This document shows, in pieces, positions 1 through 10,048 of a DNA stretch of 64,000 bases (its first letter is position 1; each line of letters begins with the position of its first letter). This DNA comes from Pyrrhoderma lamaoense. Its lineage: Eukaryota; Basidiomycota; Agaricomycetes; Hymenochaetales; Hymenochaetaceae. The translations under genes were made by a program, and so were the position numbers. The notes below the pieces were generated by a model that made no database searches, had not been told where the DNA came from, and worked only from the letters and a program-made list of their open reading frames with translations. The stretch covers positions 124,001 through 188,000 of the forward strand of contig NBAZ01000027.1 of the NCBI GenBank assembly GCA_002794735.1, given 5' to 3'.

Positions 1-1029
1 TTCCCCTTCAAGTGTAGTAAGTATATGCATAAACTTAAGTGATCTCTGTCTTTAGAACACAGTCATGAGAAATTTTTGACTTCTGTCCGAACGAGCTTGA
101 ACAAGAACAACCCAGATGAGATTACCGATCCAGTATTCGCTTTACTTGGAAATGCTGCTGCCGCTCAGGGTGCAGGAAAGATTACTGTTAGTACTGATTG
201 AAGATATCCGATAGTTATGGTTATCTGTTCTTCTATTATTTTCAACTTCTTAAACATTACTGATATATGGATCTTCGTTCAGGATACCGACTGTTTGCAG
301 CAGGCTGTTGCTGACCAGGCATTCACGAATGCTAAGGCGGACGGTGATGTTCAAGGGATGGTTGATGCGCTCATCTTTAGGGCTCTAGAGAGAAATTCAG
401 GATCCGTTGGGGCTGCATCTAATGCTTGCACATCTATTCAGGCGGTTAACCCTGAGATAGCTGCCATTCAGCAGGTAAGAGATGGATCTTTCCGTCTTTT
501 TGAATTGTCGATTTTGAACAGCAACTAATTCTCCTTTTTCTGTTACCGTGTGTGAATTTGAATAACACCATTTGGATATTGGAAACATCTAGCATCAAGA
601 TCCTGCCTCTGATAACGCGGCATCGGTGAACAAGGCCATTGTTCTTGAACTCGCCAAGCAAATTGCGAGCGTTGGAGGAGACCCACTTGATGCCCTTCAG
701 TCCGGCACGTTCGCGCCTGGTCAGATTGGAGACCCAACCGCCAAAGGAAATTCATGTGACGATGCAAATGATGCAGAAGGGTGTATCTTCACGCAGAACT
801 TGTTAGTTGATGACGCGACGGAAGATGAGATCAATGCGGTACGTTGTGATATTCTCTTCTTGTTTGTGGCGTCACAGAATTGAACAAATGGAATTGGCGA
901 TGTTTTGTATTTTTTTTTGTATAGGCTGTTGCTGGGATATCGAGTGGAAGTGCTACGAGTGGTTCTGATGCAAGTGGAACGGGAACAGACTCTGCGACAG
1001 CTGTGGTTACTTCTCTCGTGTGTTCGTGA
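1..1029 (+). CDS. Conserved secreted-type basidiomycete protein, 5' partial
   Basis: The 3' part of a multi-exon gene. Exons I infer are 1-16, 56-186, 283-474, 593-838 and 925-1029, all joined by GT-AG introns that keep one frame and end at TGA 1027-1029. The protein has a single cysteine-spaced, alanine/serine-rich globular stretch (for example DTDCLQQAVADQAF and GNSCDDANDAEGC) and ends in a Ser/Gly/Thr-rich tail closing with VVTSLVCS. This pattern is known from a family of secreted proteins of unknown function that is common in mushrooms and often loosely named in annotation. The start codon and any signal peptide lie outside the window, so secretion is inferred only from family resemblance. 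No enzymatic motif is visible. Confidence 0.7.
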
Positions 1030-1663
1030 ATGGAGGGGGAGATTAGTAGGGTTTGAGCTTATTTGGTTTTCATTACTTTATCTGGGAATGTTTTGGTAGA
1101 TAGTTTTTGGATGAATCACACGTCGACTTGCCTTGAAAGGTAGTGAGATGAATTAAATGAGAGAGTGCCGTTTTCTGGCGGATGTTAAAGTTCGAGAAGG
1201 AGAAATGGATTTAATGTTAGATACGGTGGAGATATGAGCTGATTATTACATAAGAGGAGTGATGTTTTTAGTCATTTGAAATAGTAATATTAACTTTTAC
1301 GCTTAGCGGCTATGAACCAGTCACGTTATTCTGCCGAGAGAAGCAGGGGCCCGCTGAGCTGCTGAGGTGAGCTCCAAAGTTTGAAATTTGGGCTGGGATC
1401 ATCATCACCCGAGTATTTAAGAGAGTTCGGTGGTGGGGCTGCTCAAACTCTATCGCGACTCGCCTTCCTCTCTCTCCTCCTATTTTTCTGCTATTTGCCA
1501 TTAGAAGAACGTCCTTACATGCGGCATACTGCTTCTAGCTCTTATTTGTACACATCCAAACTAGCCAAGAAGACTTAGACACTCTCGCCAAGCGTATCTC
1601 TTATCCACTAACTACGACTTGCGACCCCCCTTTCTCCAATTAACGACCCAGTAACGACTAATT
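1030..1663. promoter_or_regulatory. Intergenic region upstream of the antiporter gene
   Basis: About 630 bases between the stop of the secreted-protein gene and the ATG of the antiporter gene. It should hold the terminator of the first gene and the promoter of the second. The last 150 bases are pyrimidine-rich, as in many fungal 5' leaders. I see no convincing TATA box, repeat or ORF. Confidence 0.4.
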
Positions 1664-4435
1664 ATGGCTTTTCATCCTGTATGTCCTCTTCGCTTTCATA
1701 ATCCTTCTTTTGTTTCTAATAGTTAACTGCTTCAATGTTATCAGTTTGATGTCACTATTCCTCATATTGCCTATGCCCTTCTGGGAGGTTTCGTCGTCTT
1801 GGTATAGTGCTCTTTTTACAATTTTAATGGTCTGAAACTCAATACAAGGTAATCAAAATGGGTTCTAGTTTGGAATGTTCTCTCTGCTAATCCGTGAAAA
1901 GGTAAGCTTTGTTCTATTTTGGGTGTTAGCCTTTGCTAGTTACTTATGTGAACGCAACACTCATCTCTCATCCTAGTTGTACATCGGTGAAGCACCTCTT
2001 GCCTTTGTTTTTGGTATCATTATCGGCCCATACTGTGGAAATATCTTTGACCCGAGGTCCTGGGGTGGCAGCTCCGATGAGACTGTAAATACGATAACTC
2101 TGGAATTCACTCGGGTGATTCTTGCGGTTGGCGTCTTCGCTATTGGTGTTGAGTTGCCAAAGGCATACATGGCTCGGCACTGGAAAAGTTTGTTTTTTCT
2201 TCTCATTCCGGTCATGACTTGGGTACGTAAAATTAACTTCATCTGCAAAAAATAATCTTCTATTATTTCCGCTTTCTCACACATTGTTTTATATGAAACT
2301 TCAAAATAGGGTTGGCTAGTTTCTGCTGGTCTTATCTATGCCTTGATCCCTGGTCTTTCATTCCTTTCGTCCTTAGCCATTGCTGCTTGTCTAACACCTA
2401 CAGACCCCATTCTTGCGGCAGCTGTTGTCGGTGGGAAATACGCAGATAAGCATGTTCCTGCTCATTTACGGCACCTTCTGGCTGCTGAGAGTGGTTGTAA
2501 TGATGGCGCCGCGTTTCCCTTTTTGTATATTGCGTTATACCTTGTCATTGAAGCGAGTGACAAACATGCGATACAAGACTGGTTTCTCATCACCTGGTTC
2601 TGTAAGTTTCCGGACCTTAATTTGATTACCTGCTATCTTCTTTGTCTAACGAAGGGTTGATTAATGCAGATGAAGTCCTACTTGGGGTGGTGTTCGGTGC
2701 GGTTATAGGCATTGCTTTCCGCCATTTGATGAAATTTTGTGAGAGAAAGGATTTGATTGACAGACAGTCCTACGTCGCACAATATGTATCGCTTGCAATG
2801 TTTGTTATTGGTGTCACTACCCTCTTGGGGAGCGATGATCTATTGGCAGCTTTTGCTTGTGGAACTGCTTTTGCTTGGGATGGTTTCTTCAATCGTCAAA
2901 CTGAACAGTCCGTGTTCTCATCAGTTATCGACTTGCTTTTCAACATAGCGGCCTTCGTATTTATTGGAGCGTGGATGCCGTTCAATGATTTCTCGAATGA
3001 AGAGCTGACTTTATCCGTATGGCGCTTAATCGTTATTGCTATCCTCGTACTTTTACTCCGCCGACTTCCTATAATGCTTGCTTTGTACAAATTCATTCCG
3101 GATGTCAAGACTTTCAGAGAAGCTATCTTTAGTGGGCACTTTGGACCTATTGGCGTCGGCGCAGTTTTCATCTCAACACTCGCTGCGGAAAAACTACCTA
3201 CCCCTGAAGATCCGACGGAAAATCAAGTAGAGTTACTTGCGGCTACTATACAACCTATCGTGGCGTTTATGGTATTATGCTCTATTACTATTCATGGACT
3301 TTCGATCCCCTTCTTCTCCTTGGGTCGACGTGTCCATTCCGTTTCGAGAACTTGGTCACGTCACCAATCTATGGACCCAGGTAGTCTTCCAGACTGGGCC
3401 ATGAACACACGTCGTGTTCAACGTCCCGAGGATATTGTAATAAACAGAGATAGTGCATTGGAACGTGGGGAACTAAGATCCAATTTGGATTATGAGAAGA
3501 CTATCCACCAAGGACCTCATATGGACTATGATCAGGACAAGCTTGACGATACACCTACGCCGAGTAGCTCTTCTCCTTCGAAAGAAAATGGTGGTGCTCA
3601 CTTTGGCGATCCAAATGCTGTTACGGAAGGTCGTCCCGACGAACCTCCGGATGGTACTGCTGTTGAAGAAGAATGGAAGGAGGGTCCGGATATTGTTATC
3701 GAAAGACAAACTGGTCCGGGAGAAGAAGTTGAAGTTCAGGTTAAACGTGGAGCGGCTGCAGGTGAAGATGGCGAAGCGGGAGAAGTTTTACAGACTTTCC
3801 ATGGTTCGCCCAGTGAGATCGAACAAGCTGTTGCGGCATTCACGGAGAATTTGAAGGAAAAGGCTGCACGTGAGTTACACGTATTAGAGAAGGAGTTGGG
3901 TAATGGTGTTGCAAAAGCTACCAAAGCTTTCGGAAGTAAATCTGGGGATTCGGATTCATCATCTCGGCCGAGTGTCTCCCCGGATGATGAAGATGATGAT
4001 GGTTGGGCCTCTGATAGGAGTAATCATCCTGATGGACCTCAAAGTTATAGTCCTCAGGATGATGACTCTCGCATACGAGCGAAATCATCCAAACAGAAGG
4101 CTAGGATGGGACATGGGCATAATTCCCGTAGAACTCGTATGTCTATTCGTCGCAATCTCTTAAGCAAATCGAAATCCACCGTACCACCTTTACTCGTGAC
4201 CGAGCCTCAAAAGGAAGAAGAAGAAGAACGTGGTCGTGTTTCAACTATAAAAAGGCCAACTCATCACAGAATAGACTCACTTCAGGTGCCTGGAACACCT
4301 AGGTCGGCCTCCCCTGCTCGCTCTGTTAGATCCGTCCGTTTTGCTGCTGATAGTTCGCTTGGAGATGAATCTTCGAGCACTCCTGTTTCACCTAGACATA
4401 TTGCATTTGATTTACCCCGTGATTCAAGATCTTAA
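1664..4435 (+). CDS. NHA1: Plasma-membrane Na+/H+ antiporter, Nha1/sod2 family
   Basis: Sodium (and probably potassium) extrusion antiporter of the fungal plasma membrane, important for salt and pH tolerance. Exons read 1664-1678, 1745-1801, 1869-1901, 1977-2222, 2310-2601 and 2670-4435, total 2409 nt or 802 residues. The N terminus begins MAFHPFDVTIPHIAYALLGG, followed by about 12 hydrophobic segments over roughly the first 430 residues. The CPA1/Nha1 ion-site region is clear: TPTDPILAAAVVGGKYADKH followed by LLAAESGCNDGAAFPFLY, where the Asn-Asp pair is the expected transport centre. After residue about 440 comes a long hydrophilic cytosolic tail rich in Ser, Pro, Asp and Glu, typical of fungal Nha1 proteins, where the tail is regulatory. 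The short first exons (15, 57 and 33 nt) were placed by family similarity. The gene is convergent with the FAD gene, 241 bp apart. No frame breaks were seen. Confidence 0.9.
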
Positions 4436-4676
4436 TTTGGGTTTTTTTCTCCTCTCTCTCTCTCGCTGGTGGTCATATAGTTGTATATCTTTTTTACTTG
4501 CTAAAAACACGTACATACACATTTACTCTGTTGCTCTCTCATTTCCTCACGTCCTGTTTTCCCGTTGTGAAGCCTCCCTCTCCTATTTTTCATTTTCGTT
4601 TTTTGTAGCCATTAATGATCTCTTTCCCCTCCACGTTTATTTTTTTCTTTCAACTTTTTAAATCACATTTCTTTTT

Positions 4677-6704
4677 TTACTCGTCTTCTAGAAACGACAA
4701 GTCCATTACTAGTCTAAATGGCAGTCTTAAAATGTAGAGAATGGATGAGAAAATAAATCCTGCCACGATCCGTATGCCTGAAATTTCTATGATGTCGAAT
4801 ATGGTGGCGAGTGGGGTGAACGATGGGTTCAATTTTTTTTCAAGAATCCTTGAGTTTGGGGGTGAGGCGCCTAGACGTTCTGCGGCGCGCATACCGGAGG
4901 TGAAGCCATCTTCGTGGAAACCGTATCGGAGATAGGCACCTGCGAATGAGATGTTTCGGCCTGGTATGTTTTGGATTTGAGATATCTCGGACTGGGCTTT
5001 GAGAGCGGATGTGTTGAGGGTTGGGTGTTCGTAGATCCATTTTCCGAGGATGGTTTTTGGATTTGGAGAGAATGGTGGGTTTAGAGTTACTAGGACGGCC
5101 CGTGTGTTTGTTCTGGGATGTGTTGTAGTTCGTTCATCCAGTCTGGGAAATAGATGTGTAGTCAAGTTATTGTTTGATACTGAAGTGTTTGCTTACAGGT
5201 TCTAATGGTAGAGAGTAGAGATTAGATATTAGTCCTGATGAATATGAGTGTAGAAGAGATTGCTTACAGGGCAACTTTGTCAACATTTGCTTTGTATTTG
5301 CCACTGACGTCCCGCTCTGAGAAGGAGAGGTAATTCCAAGAAGACCAAGCGAGACGACTTTTAGGCATAAGCTGTAGAAATTTCCTAGCTGTGAGTGAAT
5401 GGTTGATTATGTGAGATATGAAACACGAACTTCTGCATCAAAATGTAAGATGGCTTCATTCTTGCTCCAGCTGAATTGACTAAGAATACGGTCTTCGTCT
5501 TGAGTTATATTCCTGATCTCAGGATTTGTAGTGCCTGGTCGGAGTGACAAGCAAAAATTACATGATCGTATATTTTTGTTGTTCCGTTTTCTGTTTTTAG
5601 AACGACTCCGTTTGACGAGGATTTAACGGAAGATACTCGAGTTGATAGGTGTAAATGGTTTCTATCGAGCTTTTCTAGTATTTTATTGACATATACCTTG
5701 CTGAAGTGATGATGTTGCTGTATCGGCATTTTGCCTATTCTAGAATTATATTTGAAGAGAGACAAACCTTCCGCCTTTGATGGTTAACCACTTGGGTTTG
5801 CCAATGATTTGTAGTAGGTGGTGATTGTGCATGAATTCTAACTGGAATAACCATTAGATCGTGACTATCGTAAGGATGGTTCGCTTGTCCGGCATTCTTA
5901 CCAAGGTTTGGACAGGAAAATCTAATGAGCATTTATCCGGAGAAGTACTCCATATAGCTGCTGTCATGGGCTAAGAAAGGGAATAGAACTTAGTCTAAAA
6001 ACCCTTGTATTAGAGATAGGAAACGTACTATAAGGTAGTTATCTCTAAACGAGGAAGAGTATCCATTTTCGTGAAGATATTTACCGATTGAGATGTTCTG
6101 TAGGAATTGACCCTTATAGAGGAGCCTGTGTGCACAGGCATTGAATCGGAGAACGTCGTATATTAGTTCCCACATTCTCGGGTCTAGTAATCGGAAAGGT
6201 TGGCAAAAGAGAGTGAGTAGGTTATCCCCTGCCCATTCAAACCTTCCACGGTCTCGAGAAACACAAAATGTCATTTCGGTCTGCATAGTAGCAATTCCTT
6301 TTGATGTTAGGAATCGAAGAAAATTGGGATATGTGATTGGATTTAGAACAATCTGGTAGATATTTTCGTCAGGATTCAGATAACATATGAAAGAAATTGG
6401 GCGAGTACAAAGCCACTGATAGTATTAAATGTCAGAAGATCTGAGTTAATGTAAGACAGAACTTGGAATACGAACGTATCAACATCTACTTTTCCTGGCT
6501 TTCCTGGCCTTTCAAAAGTCACTGTGTTTGCGTGTCCTCCTGGTCTGTCGTCGGCTTCAAACAGGTCAACCTCATGCTCGCTACGTTCATTCAGCATCTG
6601 GACATAGAGTTATGATACCTGGTAGGTTTGTTTAATGTGGACTATATTCTCACCCATGTTGCGGCGAGGCCAGCACAACCTGAACCAACCACTGCAACTT
6701 TCAT
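4677..6704 (-). CDS. FAD-dependent amine oxidase-like oxidoreductase with two microexons and two frame breaks
   Basis: An FAD/NAD(P)-binding protein of the amino-oxidase-like group; substrate unknown. Minus-strand exons I infer: 6704-6654, 6597-6476, 6415-6409, 6352-6029, 5970-5902, 5841-5768, 5700-5427, 5388-5268, 5201-5197, 5142-4677. The N terminus MKVAVVGSGCAGLAATW is a Rossmann GxGxxG motif, followed by the flavin-binding EADDRPGGHANT and DTGF blocks. The last 50 residues are hydrophobic and could anchor it in a membrane. Two breaks need one extra base each, near 5512 and 5097-5101; with both added, the exons total 1515 nt, giving 504 codons plus stop. The 7-nt and 5-nt exons restore the family's DTGF and TYWMN motifs. 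Enzymatic role is inferred only from the fold. An active gene with assembly errors seems likelier than a pseudogene. Confidence 0.75.
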
Positions 6705-7484
6705 ATTGTTCTTCAATCGAACAGTACTTTTGATGAAGAAGATCTACTGCAGGTCTTATAGTTTCAACAGTGAGTGGTAGCAGGCCAAACTATATAGTAG
6801 TAGTCCTAGTGACAGTTACTCGAGCTCGAATCAACCTCCTGTTGTTCCCATTGTTACCAGTTCTAGCCTGGGAAGTAATGATGATGATCTGTCAAACTGT
6901 TCTCTTCACATTAAACATACCATGAGAGCCATGGATATGTGTACACAGACAGTATCATATCCTGGTCATAGTGAAGAATGGTTCGGTGATATTTGGATAA
7001 AAATAAGTTTCTTAAATCTCAATTTACTAACCTTGGCTTTTTATCTCCGCTTATTTTCTATGTGAACATCTTGCTGACCGACTGCGTGAGAAATAATGTT
7101 ATATAATGGTATCCCACGTGCTGTTTTACGTATCAAGGTATCTCTGAGTATACGCCACGCACGTGTGGTAGCTACACTTGCGGCGCGTCTTGAGATTTAC
7201 CGTTTCAAATGAATTGCTAGGAATAAAGCATATATCAAAGTAAACAATTGCACATGAAGTCGAGCTATCTGCATCAGGGCCTTTATTTCTAGATCCTGGA
7301 TATTGCTTAAATACGACCTATTAGAATCGTCCTCTCACACACTCTTTTAACCCTTATCAATATGATGTACCTTGACCTTCTATTCCATATGGTCAGTACC
7401 ATCCAGATGGTCTTCGAGAAACAATGGGGGTTAAATATACAAAATTCTGCTCTGGTACCCCTTGAGAACTGTTAAGCTTCCGCT
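6705..7484. promoter_or_regulatory. Divergent intergenic region between FAD and nuclease genes
   Basis: About 780 bases separating two divergently transcribed start codons. It should hold both promoters. I see an AT-rich stretch at 6980-7110, and the sequence GCACGTGTGG near 7157, which contains a CACGTG E-box core that bHLH factors such as Cbf1 or Pho4 relatives could bind. No ORF or repeat was recognised. Confidence 0.35.
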
Positions 7485-9773
7485 ATGCCTTCTCTAGTTC
7501 TGTTTCAACGCTTAATACTGGTCTGTTTTGTTGCAGCGTACCCTGCTTTCTCTACAAATGTAACGGAAATACAGGGTTCTGCGTTTATCTCTCCATTGAA
7601 GGGCAAAACCGTCGAGAGTGTCACTGGCGTTGTGACAGCCAAGGTAAGCCGTCAAATGATGTCTAATGTTACTGTCACAGGTTTTGACTGCAACACCAAG
7701 GGACCCGATGGGTTCTGGATTATAGGCTCAAAGAGTGATGACATTCGCGTTTCTAATGGTCTAAATATATTCACTACATCAAGCACAATACAATCCCAAG
7801 TATCTGTTGGTGATCTCATAAGTGTTAATGCTATTGTCAGCGAATTCCGCTCAAGTTCACGCCCGGATGATCTGTCAGTTACTGAACTCGAGGACCCGAC
7901 GAATATTGTAATTATCTCCTCTGGTAATGAAGTGACTCCTGTTGTTATTGGAGTCGACAGGTCACCTCCAACGGAAAATCTTTCTGTTCTCGATGTTGGA
8001 AAAGACGGATTTCTTTCCGTCCCTAATAACCAGAGTCAAGTTGACACTGTAGACCCCACGCTTAATCCTGAAGAGTACGGTCTGGACTTTTGGGAAAGCT
8101 TGGAGGGACAGCTCGTTACCATCCGGAGCCCTACTGTTACTGATTTTGAAAACTCTTTCGGTGAATTTTTCGTGTATGGTGACTGGCCTGTGACCGGGAA
8201 GAATACTAGAGGAGGCGATGTTTGGTAATATACTTCTCTATTAGTATTACATATACCCTTTTGTTTATCAAATGATATAAACAGGTGAAAATGGGATCCC
8301 GGATGCAAATCCCGAGGCCATAATAATTGGGGAACCTCTGGATGGTACGGACAATCCTAGCGTTGCTGTAGGGCAAGTTCTAGGAGATATTACAGGCGTT
8401 ATTGTTTATCAGTAAGTATTACTGTAGGATAATCTTTAAGCATTGCCTTATATGATATATTATGATTTTATGATGATATAGGTTTGGCTATTTTTATGTT
8501 TTACCAACAACCGCGCCTGTTATCGTTTCATCGCCTGACTTCACAACCCGAAGACTTCCATTACATCCTCAGATGATTCATGCACAATAACCCTTGGTGA
8601 CTATAATGTATGCTACTTTCTCTTACTCCAATGAATTTTTGAACTCATAGAGAAGAAAATGTAGGTTGAAAACCTTGCGCCTACCTCAGATCACCTCACC
8701 AAGATTGCACAACATATAGTAGAGTCATTGAATAGTCCAGATATCCTATTTCTGCAAGAAATTCAAGACAACTCAGGACCAACGGATGACGGGACGGTCT
8801 CTGCAAATGTTACATTGCAGACATTGGTTGATGCCATCAGCGAAGCGGGTGGTTCGAACTATAGCTTCATTGATATCGATCCCGTTGACGGAATGGATGG
8901 TGGACAACCTGGAGGAAATATACGTCAGGCCTATTTGTAAAGTGGAATGTCGTGAATCTAGCTTCAAAATCATATTGATTTGAAGCTTTCTTTAGATATC
9001 GCTCGGATAAGTTAAAGCTTGCTGGGAATGCACCGCCGGGTGGATCGCTAGATGCAGTAATGGTTACTGTGAACGAGGATGGTACCCCTAGTTTGAAGTA
9101 AGTGCCTTACAACCTGCTGTCAGTAGGTATATCTCTTATACGATCTTAGCTTAAACCCGGGCCGAATAGAACCTACAAGTGGTGCATGGAACTCGTCACG
9201 AAAGCCATTGGTTGCGCTTTGGGAGGCTGCTTCCGTTGATTCTGATCGGCAGGCTTTCTTCACCATAAATCTGCATCTCACGTCTAAGGGTGGAAGTACT
9301 ACTGTACATGGAAATGCACGCCGCCAGTAAATCTCGGTGTTGACCAACGTACGTCCCAAGTGGGCATTGTGTCTGTAAGTCAATATAATGTATATTGTGG
9401 CATTGATGAAAGAAGGTTAATGATTGCACTGGATACTAAATAGACATTCGTAAAAACTATCCTGGACGTTGACTCAGCTGCAAATGTGATTGTCGCCGGA
9501 GACTGTAATGAATTTCTCATGACTCGATCTGTCTTTGCCTCGGCTTCGGGGATATTGCAAGACGTTGATGAGGTTGCTGATATTCCTCCGACAGAACGTT
9601 ATACGTACGTTTTTGCTCAGAACAACGAACAACTCGACCATATCTTTGTTTCGAGTGCTATTGCAGGTCGCGAAGTGGAGGTGGAGCATGTTCATGTTAA
9701 TAATTGGGCACCTTCTATCGAAGAACGTGCAAGTGATCACGACCCTAGTGTAGCTAAACTCAGGATCTGTTAG
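7485..9773 (+). CDS. Secreted endonuclease/exonuclease/phosphatase family nuclease
   Basis: A predicted extracellular Mg-dependent nuclease of the EEP (DNase I-like) superfamily, resembling bacterial ExeM/NucH nucleases and their fungal homologues. A signal peptide is visible in the first 22 residues (hydrophobic run after MPSLVLFQR). An N-terminal OB-like domain leads to the EEP domain, with GDYNVEN, LFLQEIQDN, NLHLTSKGG, VAGDCNEF and the catalytic ERASDHDP blocks in order. Exons: 7485 to about 8219 or 8224, 8285-8411, 8482-8607, 8665-8936, 8996-9097, 9150-9374, 9444-9773. One base appears missing in the CCC at 8547-8549 and one in the CC near 9319-9322. The phase at the first intron also fails to close, suggesting a third missing base near 8210-8224. 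The gene ends 275 bp before MDN1. Confidence 0.8.
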
Positions 9774-10048
9774 TTTTTATATAACCACTTTAATGTAGTC
9801 ATGATTCAAAAGCTTATTTATTCATATGGATATACTAACGTCTACGGGCCTCCAAATATAAAAATTTGTAACCACTTATTTCCAACTGCTAAGAGGAAGT
9901 GATGACTAATATTACGTACATAAATGCATACAGTATTCAAAAATTTGAAACCGAAGATCTATTTTCCAAATTACTCCGGTACTTTAACTTGTGCTTGCTC
10001 AAGCTACACTAGCAAGAAGAGGGCTCTTCGCCCCCTATCTGCTTCAAA

